This document shows, one piece after another, positions 23,701 to 35,479 of a DNA stretch of 64,000 bases. A program made the translations under genes and the position numbers. The first letter of the stretch is position 1. Every line of letters starts with the position of its first letter. Below the pieces are notes generated by a model. The model was given only the letters and a program-made list of their open reading frames with translations. It did no database searches and was not told the origin of the DNA. The stretch comes from Escallonia rubra (taxonomy: Eukaryota; Streptophyta; Magnoliopsida; Escalloniales; Escalloniaceae), in assembly GCA_033065855.1 (NCBI GenBank), contig JAVXUO010001926.1:1-64000 (forward strand), read 5' to 3'.

Positions 23701-24280
23701 ATTCAAAGCTCTCTTATCTTTCATATTCTCAAAGATCAAAGCAATTGTTCAATCTCTCTTGGTTTTCATTGATTTCTCATCCATTTCAAGAGAGCATTTA
23801 TTGTGAGCTTACATTTGAGAGATATACACTTTCATAAGTCATCATACACTCATCTCTCTTGTTCTAGTGCTTAAACTTGTACTCATCTACTTCTTGAGAG
23901 TGAAATCTTGTACACTTTTCTTCATCTAAAGGTTCTTGTATCAAAGCTTGGGGTTGTCAAGCTTTGGAGCTTTGGGTTTGTAAGAGGTTCAATCTTGACC
24001 CGTAAGGAAGATCATACTAGTGGATTCTAGGGCCTTTCAAAGGACTTCCTTGAAGGGGTGGACGTAGACTTGTGGGTATATCAAGCCGAACTATTTAATT
24101 CTCCTTGTCAAGTATCTCTAAACCCTTCTCTCTTTACATTATCATTTTACATTTGTGTTGAGATTGGTTGTTTGCTTATTTAAGTTATTGAGATTGATGA
24201 TTGTTGTTAGTTAATTTTTTAAGTAGTCTTAAAACCCTATTCACCCCCCTCTAGGGTTATTTTATTGGTTTCAAGGTGGT
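20719..24280. mobile_element. palindrome of copia fragments, arms about 1.8 and 1.7 kb, 47-bp spacer
   Basis: The left arm (20719-22509) and the right arm (22557-24280) are inverted copies. Each arm holds an outward-pointing partial copia LTR at the outside, with its TATA-like word (near 21372-21383 on the minus strand, 23659-23666 on the plus strand). Toward the middle each arm holds gag sequence of the UBN2/copia type and a short reverse transcriptase tail (MMGEL, FFLGLQIKQS), reading toward the centre. The 47-bp spacer is itself a repeat of the arm tip. Both arms share the same shortened layout, so they came from one rearranged copy. Fossil, not a working element. The same family lies at 35480-38240. 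Confidence 0.88.
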
Positions 24281-24300
24281 ATATAGTAATCTCAGTTGTC

Positions 24301-26561
24301 ATGTCGGTTGATCAAAGTTGGATGAAAAGAAAAAATGATGATGATTTTGAGGATTGCGTCGACGAATTTCTCGAGTTCGCTTACGCGTCCCGTATATGTT
24401 GACTTTGAAATGATAAGGTGTACGTGTAGTAAATGTGAGTTGTTGTATTAGAGAAGGAGAATGGTGGTAAAATGGCATCTTCTCCGGTACAGTTTTATGG
24501 GTGGATACACAAGGTTGACGCAGCACAAAAAAACGATAGTATTGTCATCCAACTCGGCTAGTCAAACTAAAGTTAGAAAGGAGGCACATTATGATTACCG
24601 AGATATGATTATGGATGCTGGGCATGCTAATGTTGATTGGGGTGACTATCGCGGCAATGACAGTCCTCAGTAGTTGAACGAGGGGGCTAATAAGTTTTAT
24701 GTTTTGTTGAGAGATGCGGAAGAGCCGTTATGGGATGGAATCTGAAAATACACGGCTGTCTGCGGTTAGTAGGTTATTACAGTTAAAATCGGACCATGGG
24801 CTGAATGAGAAAGGATTTAACAAGTTTGTTACTTTTATAAAAAAAATTTTGCCGGAGAGTGAAAAGTTATCCCCATTGTACTATGATGCGAAGAGGATGA
24901 TATGATGAGGAAACTTGGTGAGTGGATAGATGTAACGATTGTGTATTATTCTGGAAAGAGAATAAAGACTTGATGAGATGTCCAGTATGTGATCATTTGA
25001 GGTATAAACCAGACAAAAGGAAGAAGAAAAACATTGCATGGAAGGTATTGCGATATTTTCTTGTTACCCCAAGGCTTCAGAGCATGTACTACTCATCCAA
25101 TATGGTTGAACATATGAGGGCTCTCTATGAGACTCGTAGCAACGATGTTGATGCGCTGACACACCCAGCTGATGGAAAGACGTGGAAGGAGTTTGACCGT
25201 AGGCATCCAAGCTTTGCTTAGGAAGCTCAGAATGTTAACTTGGTTTGGCAACCGAAGGGTTCAATCCTTTCGGACAATCTAGCATGCCTTACTCCACATG
25301 GCCTATTATTATTGTCCCGTACAACCTTCCACCAGGCATATGCATGAAGAAGCCGTACATATTTTTTCATCGCTTATTCTGGGGCTGAAGAGTCCCGATA
25401 AGGACATAGATGTATATTTAAGGCCGTTGACTGATAAGCTCAAGCAGCTTTGGGATCATGGAGTCGAAACTTATGATGCATTCCTTAAGCATAACTTTCA
25501 GACGAGGGCTGCTTTGATATGTACTAAACATGATTTCCCCGCATTGGGAATGACGTGTGGGTGGAGCACACATAGAACGTTAGAATGCCCTGCTTGTATG
25601 GGCGTGAATCCCGGTCATACGTTAAAGCCTAGCCGGAAGCCCTCTGTTGTTCAGATGTCACCGAAAGATTTTGCCACCAGACCATCAATTCAGTAGGGAG
25701 AAGGATAAATTTGATGGGACAATTAAGCGTAAGGTTGTCAAACTGGACTATATCTGGTGAAGAAGTGCTCTCGCACATGAAGACACTTGATACAGACATA
25801 CCATACGGTAAGGGTGTGTCGGATCAAAAGATTCCAAGATATGGAAAAGAGCACAACTGGAGGAAACAATGTATGTTTTGGGAGTTGGCCTGCTGGAGGA
25901 CACTCATTATCAGAAACAACATGGAGTTATGCACATTGAGATGAATGTTTTCGATAATATGTTCAATACAGTGATGAATGTCAAGGAAAAATCGAAAGAT
26001 CACCTTAAAGCAAGAAAGGATCTACAACAGTTGGTGGTATACACCGTGAACTGCATCCTCAGACAGATAGCGGGAGGATGATACTTTCGAAAGCACCTTA
26101 CTGTCTAGACAAGAAACAGGTGAAGAAGGTCTGTTAGTGGGTTAAGAATTTGAAGCTTCCGAATGGTTATGCGTCCAACATATCTCGTTGATGTAATGTA
26201 TCGGAATGCAAGTTCCAAGCACTGAAGAGTCACGATTGTCACGTATTTATGGACAGATTCATTCCTATTGTTTCTGGGGACTGTTGCCAAGGGTTATATG
26301 TGAGACTTTAACTGAATTATCTCATTTCTTTTGGGATATCTGTTCTTCTACAATCCGGGTGAGTAACATGGAGGTGCTTGAGAAGAATGTTATGTTAACA
26401 ATTTGCAAGCTCGAGAAAATCTTTACACCGTCATTCTTTGATTGAATGGAGCATTTGCCGGTTAACTTGGCGTATGAAGCCCGGATGGGTGGGCTTGTGC
26501 AATATCGGTGGATGTATCTATTCGAGAGGTATTGCTTTAACTCTATGTTGTTCGTTTACAG
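24301..26561 (+). pseudogene. TNPD-like CACTA transposase (Transpos_assoc, Transposase_21, DUF4218 parts), degenerate
   Basis: Main transposase gene of the CACTA. The start at 24301 gives the usual MSVDQSWM opening, followed by a cysteine-containing stretch (RCTCSKCELL near 24420) of the transposase-associated domain. The Transposase_21 core lies at about 24714-25696, with LMRCPVCDHLRYKPD, YYCPVQPSTRHMH and ECPACMGVNPG segments. The DUF4218 part is at about 26260-26560 (LTELSHFF, VLEKNVMLTICKLEKIF, MEHLP, YRWMY). In-frame stops (the first near 24400) and frame changes between blocks at about 24700, 24905, 25220, 25700 and 25900 break the reading frame. A GT donor at 26562 ends this part. Confidence 0.88.
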
Positions 26562-27955
26562 GTAATGCAAACACTTTTTATTGATGTTCCACATAACTCT
26601 ATTTGTTAAACTTCTAGGTTCATGTTCCATTTGAAGAAGAAAGTCCGTAATAAAGCTCGTGTTGAAGGCTCAATTGCTGAGGCTTACGTAATGGAAGAGT
26701 TTGAAAACTTTTGTAGCGAATATTTTGGGCCTTTTATTGATACAAGGTAAAATCAACTAAGCCGAAATAAGCCCGATGCCAACACACATTTGGAAGGGCA
26801 ATTGTCAATATTCAAGCAATCAGGTAGTCTGTTCGAACGAACCTGTACTCAGTGGCTAACGGATGTAGAGTACATTGCTGCAACAGTATATGCCCTTCTA
26901 AATTATGATGAAGTTTCAGCATTAGTTAAGTAAGTTTTTGTCTTCAAATAATTATTGTACATAATTGAAAATATGTGATCAGTTGGTTAACTATCTCTAT
27001 TTGCAGTGAGTTCGATGCGGAATCTTTAATCGTTGATCCCGCTAGACTTGAATCTCATCAGAAATCACAATTTGTAGAGCAGTTCAGAAGACGTGTAAGT
27101 TTTTAACCAAAATATACTATATGTTATATACAGTTATGTGGTTTATTAGTATTTTGATTTATCATTAAATTTCACCGTCTTCTATAATAGGTTCAATCAG
27201 TCGATAAACCTGTAGCCTCCTTGTTGAAATTACTAGCTCAAGCCACTAGTAAACAAGCATCCTGACTTGGAGGATATATCATCAATGGGTTTAGGTTTAA
27301 CGTAAAAGATGATGATTGAAGAAAACAAGCCCAAAACAGTGGACTCTTGGTCAAGGGCGACTGTTATGACGAGAATTGCATGGACTTTTATGGAGAGCTG
27401 GATGAGATTGTTGAGCTGACATATTTGGGTTCCCAAAATTTCCTGGTAATATTCAAATGTACATGGTTCGATGTCACATGCAATAGAGAAATCCGTGTTA
27501 GCTCGCAAGGGAATGTAGACGTCAATGTTAAGTCAAAACTTGCATCTGATGAGCCGTTTGTGTTAGCTGGTCAAGCTATGCAAGTCTTTTACGTGGAGGA
27601 CATCGCAAATCCCAAATCTCATTGGTATACATTATCAAGTCCAAGAAATTGCCCATGGCATATGACAGTGAGGTAGATACATTTCCAGCCGACCAAGCAC
27701 CAGTCTTGGTACCTGTTGAGTTGAACAACGAGGATGACGATCTTTTTCTTCAACCAACAGTTGATGTAGGAGAAAAAGTTATAGATTATGACGTGGAAGA
27801 CATAGAAAGTGTTAAAGATGATAAGGCTGAGTCTACTGACAAAGATGATGAATTACTCGATGAAGAGGACGACGAGTCCCAGGAGAAGAGGATTTCGAGT
27901 CCGACGGTGATGATGGCAATGATTCCCAAAATGAAGATGATTGACTTGTACTATT
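26562..27955 (+). pseudogene. 3' exons of the TNPD-like gene with DUF4216 and acidic tail
   Basis: Continuation of the transposase gene with splice signals still readable. There is a short intron at about 26562-26617, an exon with KKKVRNKARVEGSIAEAYV, another intron ending TTTGCAG near 27006, a short exon (EFDAESL, FVEQFRRR), and an intron from GTAAGT near 27094 to about 27190. Next comes the DUF4216 part (GYIINGFRFNVKDDD near 27270, then VKGDCYDENCMDFYGELDEI). The C-terminus (27690-27950) is highly acidic. Stop codons occur within several exons, so this is decayed. Such DUF4216 tails are usual in plant CACTA transposases. Confidence 0.82.
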
Positions 27956-28099
27956 GTAACATGCATTCTTTTAGTACTCGGTTCATATAGTATTTTTATA
28001 CTTAGTCCATATATATACTCGGTTCATATGTATAGTATTCTAACATGTTGTGGGCTATACATTATTTTTAATGTGTTAATTTCTTTGGACTTCTTGTAC

Positions 28100-29850
28100 A
28101 CGAAGTCAGATATGTATAGATTACAGGTCACTCGTGGTTGCAGTGGACGTCGAGTTGCATCCACCTCGTTGCTCTATCCTTGTCATTGCCCGCTGATGAC
28201 GAGGCACATAGTGCTCACATCTAGAAGGCAGGGGCCTAGCCCCAGTCGCTTCCCCTGCCCTAACCTCAGGTTGATTCCTCCCACACGCGCGCTGGTTCTC
28301 CTTCTTCTATGGTTTTACCTCAGGTATATTTGATAACAGCGTCTGGTCATAATGCTCGACTTATATTTAAATTATATTTGAACTGTATTAATGTTGGTAT
28401 TTTTTAGGATCTCGACGAGGTCGTGGACTGACACGCCCCGCACATCGACCCCAAGCGTAAATAGAGAGTTGCTCTCACCCATGAGGGCCAGTAAGTAAAA
28501 AAATTGCATAACGCATTACTTACATTCTTCAATTCCGATAGTTATTACGGTCCACATATTTAATGTATTCGATGTTTGTTTATTTATCAGGATCCTGGAG
28601 ACTCCGGTGAAGAAAAAAATCGGGAGCCTTGTGAATGGCTGATTCTTTGAGCCACGGCTATACTGGAATGACTGGGATGTCGCGATGAGGGAGTCCTTAT
28701 GGGAGTAGTGGCTGGTATGGTTTTTCTTTTTGTCAGTCATTATTTATTTAATTAGAATATAAATTTTAAATTAATCATATTGATTGTGTAAATAGATGCC
28801 TTGTAGGACGGGTTCAAGTTTGAGTCGCCTGAGTAGTGGGCATTGGGGCGGCAGGCTTTTTCTACCTATATCGGTAAAAATTACCGGTGATGGTTGCAGG
28901 ATGCAAGGGAGCGGGCGATGAAGATGCTGCCCGAGGGTGCCCCAATAAGGGAGTGGAAGGGATGGATATCTCTATCTGTATGGGGACAAATGGTTGATCA
29001 GTGGAGGATTGATCCATCCTAGGAGGCCAAAAGTAGGAGTGGGGGAAAGAACAGACATGAGAAAGATCCCATGCACACGCATGGAGGGAGGGGTCGGTGG
29101 CTCACGATGTCCTTCGACATAAGAATACGGTTGAGCACCCGAACCTGATGGCGGATGAGCTCATAGCTCTAAGGAACTGTCAGATGCATGTGAGGAAGAA
29201 GGATACGGACAATGCACATCGGGCAGGGGACTTTGTTTCAGATATTTCCCTGCAGGCCGATGTAAGTTACGAATTAATTTGTTTAATTTTTTCCTTTGTA
29301 TTCGATGTTAGTCGCCTTAATGTTTTAAATGTCAAATCACTGTTTTGCAGGCCTCGTATGAACAGATCATGGGGTCTGGGCAGCAGCCCGGACAACCATC
29401 AGCATTCACAAGTACGGACACAAGTACTGGGGATTGAAGCGATGGCTGGATACACCGAGGGTCGTCAATAGGCCGAAAAGTCGCTTACGCGGCACGTTTT
29501 ATACGACGGCACGTGCCATGATAGGAGCGTCTCTACCCCCTGCTGCCTCTCTATAGACGCAAGCACCGACCTTGGAGCGACTGTCGTTACATGAGGACGA
29601 GATCCGTCGCATTACTGCGGAGGTGTATACGATGATCAGGGCGCATGATCAGGTACAAACACTATATACGTTTACTAAAGACTATATACGATTGCTATTT
29701 TCGAGATTAATGCGTTCGTGCCTTTACATGCAGGCACTACTGCTGGACTTGTCCAGCCGGATATGGATCATAGTGCCCCCGTGGACGGAGATGATCAGCA
29801 GGATCCAGATTCGGGACTCGCCGACTCCTGAGCCCTTCCCCTCTTAGCTA
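28100..29850 (+). pseudogene. TNPA-like gene of the CACTA (Transposase_24 type), degenerate
   Basis: Second gene of the element. Recognisable pieces include RLYWNDWDVAMRESLWE near 28660, PEGAPIREWKGWISL near 28930, a basic RSGGKNRHEKDPMHTHGG stretch near 29040, and a C-terminal LSLHEDEIRRITAEVYTMI segment near 29580. This order fits plant TNPA-like proteins, which bind the subterminal repeats. At least two intron-like gaps are present (about 28735-28800 and 29265-29350, the latter ending TTTTGCAG). Stops and frame shifts show decay. The coding sense matches the TNPD gene. Confidence 0.7.
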
Positions 29851-29871
29851 TTTGTATCGTGCTCCCATCTC

Positions 29872-30454
29872 CCCCCCCCCCCCGACTTGTTAAGAATTTG
29901 TAATTACAGGTTTGTATATTAACACAAATAAAAAAATATTTTAAAAATTCGTTTGACTTTTAGCAGCGGATTTCATTCCGTCGCTAAAAGTCTTAACTTA
30001 TTCTGTGAATAAATGACTTTTAGCAACGGAATTTCCGTCGCTAAAGTTTTAAATGACAGACGTTTAGTGATCGATATTCCGTCGCTAAGAGTCATCAATT
30101 TTTGAATAATGTTTAGCGATGGAACAAATTTATGTCGTTAAAATTTTTGGCGACGAATTTTTTCGTCGCTAAATATTTTACGTAATAAATTATTTTCAAA
30201 AAAAATAAATAAATTATAATACAGAAAATATATTTAGCGACATAAATTTCGTTGCTAATTGTATTAATACTTCCGTCGCTGAAAGTCACCTTTTAGGCGA
30301 CGGATTTCAAATTTTCCTCTCAAAACTTTTAGCAACGGGGTTATAGGCAACGGACTTTTAACGACGGGGTGTCCGTCGCTAAAAGTTTTTAGCGACGGAT
30401 ATAGGGTTTTAGTGACGAAATTGTCCGTCTCTAAAAGTTCTTTTTCTTGTAATG
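29872..30454 (+). repeat. right subterminal repeats and terminal repeat of the CACTA
   Basis: After a short poly-C run (29872-29883) come many TTTAGCGACGGA-like repeats in both orientations from 29955 to 30440. The inverted terminal TTTTTCTTGTAATG ends at 30454. The GAT duplication follows at 30455-30457. Confidence 0.9.
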
Positions 30455-30457
30455 GAT

Positions 30458-31254
30458 CGTCTTCGAAAGCCATGGGGAGCTCTGGAGGAGAAGAAGGGTC
30501 TAATGTCATTCTAAAGGGATAAGTCCTAAATATATAGTCTGATCCCTCATTTGTATAGGGTTATGAGTGAAAGTTACAAAAAATCAGAAAAATTTGTCGA
30601 AAAAACTGTCTGCGTTTTGAATAACCGACCGATTTTCCCACTTAATTTGCACATTTGATGGTTCATCTTTATGATCAACCGTTCGGTTAATGTTCTTCTG
30701 ACCATTCAGCTAGTTTTCTTGAAATTTTGATTTTGTCTCTGATCAGCCCTTCGATTTTCGCTTAAAGTTGGATTTAGGTTCTGACCAACCGGCCAATTCT
30801 CCTCGAGAAAATTTTTTCCCTGACTAACCAGTCGGTTAGTTAGTTTTTGCCAAATTTCTGCAAGGTTTTCCTATTTTTAGGCCAAACCCTATACATGTCA
30901 AGTAATCAAATTTCAATCCATTTCAATACCATCCTTCTTTCTTTCTGTGCATGTGCATGAGCATATACTTAAAATGTATATTAACATAGGAATTTAATAA
31001 GTAGTCATCAACTAAAAAATACGTAAGAGTAAGTGTTTAACAACATCAATGTTTGAAATTTAGTCTCTAAGGGACTTTAAAAATGTTCTAATAGCGAGGC
31101 CTAACTCTAGAGTAAGCAACAACGTTTATCTTCATGGCCATCTCCTGGACCTCCCGGGGCTGGGCTCCTTCTCTTGGCTGGACTCCGAGGCCTCCCAGGT
31201 TTCCTCATCGGTATCCTTGTTAGGCTCCTCATCAGCCTCTTCAAAAGTAGCTTT
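30458..31254 (-). mobile_element. other side of the Tat gypsy relic, with recurrent ACCGGCC/GTTAGT words
   Basis: The sequence directly right of the CACTA continues the antisense region of the Tat relic; a minus-strand start lies at 30509. From 30590 to 30880 words such as CCGACCGATT, ACCAACCGGCCAATT and TAACCAGTCGGTTAGT recur. This may be part of the 3' LTR, but I could not match it to a 5' LTR. Near 31130-31250 the minus strand has an acidic frame (EEADEEPNKDTDEE) that the next LTR interrupts. Confidence 0.45.
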
Positions 31255-34125
31255 TGTCACGACCCGAACCCACGGGTAGGCCCGTGAGCTAGATCCGTAA
31301 CCGGCCGCAAACCCAATGGACTTTAACCAAAGGCTCTGCCAGGCCTTTCTATAACTTGTACACAAGAATTTATAACAAAGTAATTTAAATCTATCTCCTT
31401 GATAATATTTCTAAAATCATACTTATAATTTCTCAATAAATCTCCATTGACATTCTTTATTTAACAACTAAGATAAATCATTTTAAATCCGGTGGAGATC
31501 TAAGCTCCAAAAAAATCTCAAATAACAAATTTAGTACTAGCATACCACCTAATGATTTATTAAATAATCTAAGAGGACTACAACTCATCTAGCAGTCGTC
31601 TACCATAATCCTCGTGGTCTTCATTAGTGCCGGTTCCATCTAGATCATCGCCTGAAAAATATTTAAAAGAGTGAGCTTGGGGCCCAGTAAGTACACATAC
31701 CATATCCCTAAAATAGGTTTTGGGATTCATCAAAACATGCCATGGTTTTCTTCGATTTAAAACTGGTAAACATTTTCATAAGAGATACTATACATAAATT
31801 TACTTTATGAAAGCAATTCATCCAAGATTATCATAAACGAAGTACGACATCAAGAAGGCTCATTAACAACTATCACTATTCATCATAACTTAGGTATGTT
31901 GCGGACAACGTACATTCCCTCCTGATTAGAGCTCACAATCCCTACTCCACCCGAGATCAATATTATTCGGTTAGGGTATGCACCCCCTGACTAGGGCTCA
32001 TAATCCCTCCTTCGTCCGAGATACATATTACTGTGGACATAAGGGCGAACCACGAGCAACAGTACTGTGCGTCAACGTATCGTCCCGTTGGCCAGGACCC
32101 AACAGTCCAACTTTCCCCCGTGGATATGGGGTACTACAACCAAGCCAGAAATATCATCTCATTCAACATAAGCCAACTTTAAAACACTACTCATAGAAAC
32201 ATTCCATGGCATATTTGGTGCATTTTATCATCAACCAATTTAGACAAAAGCAGTAGCGTGTGAAAGGCTTTAAAACTTCTAATTTGAACAAATCATTTAT
32301 TCATATACATAGACGGAAAATAGGGTATACGGAGGAATATAGCAAAAGTACTTACCTGGATAGCTAAGCAGTTTTGGTTTTTGTTCCCAAACCTACCCTT
32401 GCTCTTGTCTATCGAAACCAAAACAATAAACAGATGCTCTTTATTGCCGCTCAATCATGACTAGGTGCTAAATTTTCCCCCGAGTGCAGGAAATTGCCAA
32501 AATACTCCTATACTTATGTAAAATTATCAAATTACCCCTGACGCCTAACGTACCGTTACACACCCAATATAACTCAAAACGTCCTTTTAAACAACTAGGT
32601 GGGTTTTTTGGGCAAAAATGGTCTTTATGGGAAATTTTCATTCGGAACCCTAAACCGTTCCTTAAATTGAGTGCTAAGGTTTCTATTCCAAAGTATATCC
32701 AAATGGCAAGAAAATATCTCAAAATTTCAGATGCTCAAGTGTCTCAGTATGTTTAGATCACTGTAAATTTTTTGGCTAAAATTTTTTTTTTTTATTATAT
32801 CAAATAGTTCAAAAGCCTATTTTCAAAATAAGACTGTTTCAGGCATTTTACATGCCTAGAAAAATCCCAAAAATTTCTCCATCAAAGGTTTCACAAAAAT
32901 AAGGCTAGTTTCAGTTTTGCACTTTGCCCAAATATGCTCATAAATGACTTAAAAGTCTTGGGAAACGGAATAATCTATACTTCTAGAAACAACATTTTTT
33001 TTCAGCAAACCCTAGTTTTGGACATTGACCATTTTGAGCCTGAAAAATGACAAATATTTGAAATCTCAAAACTACAAAGTTAAATTAGACTTTCTAAGGT
33101 TTTTAAAAATATAAGGTTCACAAAAATCCGATGAGTAATGACTTCTCTACAGTAAATCGAAGTGGCTGATCAAAATAGCACATCTCTGTGCAGACCAGTT
33201 TTGTTCGATGATTACTTTGGAGTAGAAACACTATGAATCTTAGAAAACTTAAAACTACAAAGTTGAAGAGGAATTTCTAAGGTTTCTAGATATGTAAATT
33301 TTACAAAATTAACATGAGTAATAAATTTTCTATGATAAATTAAAGTGGCAGCCAGAAACAAAAAATTCTGGACTTCTACAGTGAATTGACTTTAAGGTCG
33401 TTTTTCAATATGCAAACGTGGGATTCTGAAAAAACCCAAAATACGACAAAGTTGAATGCGACACAATGAGGTTTTCAAAAAGTATAAAATCATCTCAATT
33501 AATTTGAAATAAAAGAGATATGACAAAAACCCTAACCTACTCTTATGTTGCTCTGTAGCAGCCTTCTTCTCAAACACACCCACAAAAGCTTGCAATTTCA
33601 CAAGAAAAACATATATAACATCCATATTCATGGCTAAACTAAGGAAAGAGTTTAGGGATTTCATTACCTTGAATTTCTCCTTGCCCTAGCTTAGTTTTCC
33701 CCTTCCTTCTCTCTCCTTTTTTTCACGTGAAACAAGGGTTGGCAGATCTGCTAGAACGGCTGCCCTCTTAAGAATTCCTTTATAAATAGTTGCCCTAGGT
33801 TGGAATAATTCTAAAAACCCCCCACACTTAGCTAGTGTTCTTATCTCACCCACATTCCTTTTAAAAGGCCACAATAGTCTTAGATTGAGGTTAAAAATAA
33901 AAATTTCATCGACCAATGAAACATTCAGGGCATTACATTCTTCACACCTCATTAACTTGCAAACTTGAAAGCATTCTTAATGGTCGCTAAAGGTCACAAT
34001 CAATACCTTAAGTGATAATCGTCGCTAAAGACCCCAATTAATGTATATTTCCACAAATGCCACTAAATGAATAACTAAAATTTTAAGATTCACCGTAAAC
34101 CGTATTCTAGGTGCGGGGTATTACA
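31255..34125 (-). mobile_element. isolated long gypsy LTR (about 2.87 kb), likely a solo LTR
   Basis: Ends are TGTCACGACCCGAACC and GGTATTACA on the plus strand, so TG...CA in either reading. It aligns with the LTR at 55291-57466, whose flanking polypurine tract shows that this family reads on the minus strand. A TATA-like word on the minus strand lies near 33780. No internal region flanks it. A 5-bp target duplication is not evident, so the solo-LTR reading is inferred. There is an internal duplication of the CCTGACTAGGGCTCA region near 31920-32020. Confidence 0.75.
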
Positions 34126-35470
34126 AGGTCTCCGTTTCCTCGTCCTCAACCTTCATCTTTTTTCTCATCTTCCGGTTCCGGGGAGGAATCCACAATCACC
34201 GTCTCATTTGATCAAGGTTTCTTGCAAGTGTAACTAAAGACCGCGATAATTCGGGACGATTTTCATCTTTGTTTCAATGGAAGGGATGCGCCTTGTTTTT
34301 ACTTCCCGGCCACTTCTTTACCCTTAGATTTGGGTCGACACTGGTGTAGTCTTCTTCTCCTATTTTTGGTTCACCGCTATACTCTTTATGCGCTTGCCCT
34401 TGAGAATGACTGGGGTCACCCTAGGGGTAACAGAAGTAGCAACATAAGGGGCTAGGGCTTCTGTAAAGCTCAACCGGCCGCTCGATCCACCTTTCGAAGG
34501 CTGCACGAAGGGGAGTAGGCGTCTTCGTACCCTCCTCTGAAGGTCCATACACAAATAACATGTCCCGGTAGCCGGACACCATGCCTTTTAGGCTATGGAT
34601 CATCCTGTAAGCACCTCTGAGTATGGAATAGGGGACCTACACCGGGGAGAAAGCACAAAGTCAAAATCTTGTAGCAAACAAAATAATAAAATATGATCGA
34701 GTCTAGAGATTACTATATGGATTCGGGCCAGCTCCTTCAGCCTGAAGACTTCAGAGTCTTTTTCGGTCACGGGATGGGCTTATGCTTCTCAGTCTTCTTC
34801 TTCGAGTATCGGCACCATCCATTAAGGGAATGGGATACCCTCGGCTACATCAACTTCTTTCTTCCCCTTGCCCTTCTTCTCTCGAGTTGCCCTCTCCATC
34901 TAGATCTTATTCAACCATTCTGAGGAAATGGGAGATGTCAGATCTTCTCGCACCAATGCCTTGTAGGTACGTGGATCGTTCAACCATCGTAGGGAGTACA
35001 CAGAAGTCCCCTACTCAAAATATGCTTAAGCCCCCTGTCTAGCCCCGCTATATGGTACATCTCCTCAGAAAGGGTAGCCAAAATCCTGAAACCCATAGCC
35101 TCTAGATGGTACTGAGGAAGCACCCTACTCCTAGGTAGAACTCCTCTTGTGAGGGTCCCACCAAAAGTATTTGGCACCGGGTGCGGGTCAGTTCCTCAGC
35201 ATAATCTCATACCTTATTCCAGCACCGAGATAGGGATTCCTGAGATGAAAAAGTAAAAATGACAATTCGATAAACATGCTTAGAAGAAAAAATGGAAAAA
35301 TCATGTAGATTGCTTACCGGGTGCTCTCTCAACCTGTTAAAGCTATCTCGGTGTACAAACTCCGAGACCCCAACCCGTTCATCTTTATAGTTCCAACAGG
35401 TCATCACCGGTGTCATCTCAATAGTGAAATCCTACTCCAGGTGAGGAAGGTAAGAACCCATAACCTCAAA
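34126..35470 (-). pseudogene. minus-strand coding relic, unassigned (possibly DUF1985 or plant mobile domain type)
   Basis: Broken minus-strand frames carry composition unlike random sequence: an IWAFEVMGSY segment near 35470, GLDRGLKHILSRGLL near 35000, RDMLFVYGPSEEGTKTP near 34540 and an acidic tract near 34180. The IWAFE segment resembles a motif in plant transposon-carried proteins such as those with DUF1985, but I am not sure. The acidic part may continue on the far side of the LTR at 31255-34125. It could belong to the Tat relic or to another element. Confidence 0.3.
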
Positions 35471-35479
35471 AGCCCAAAT

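Larger units (their letters stand above)
18159..30454 (+). mobile_element. complete CACTA (En/Spm) transposon, 12.3 kb, no longer able to code for its proteins
   Basis: The element starts CACTACAAGATAAAAGGG and ends TTTTTCTTGTAATG. The right tip carries one change from TAGTG. It is flanked by GAT on both sides. Subterminal regions (18159-18520 and 29955-30454) are packed with TTTTAGCGACGGA-type repeats in both orientations, the presumed binding sites of the element's own protein. Inside, in order: a C-rich patch, a phased AATT array (18897-19605), a hairpin cluster (19728-20142), copia pieces including a 3.5-kb palindrome (20366-24280), a TNPD-like gene with downstream DUF4218 and DUF4216 parts (24301-27950) and a TNPA-like gene (28100-29850). 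Both genes hold stops and frame changes, so movement would need proteins from another copy. It landed in the antisense region of a Tat gypsy element. Confidence 0.93.
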
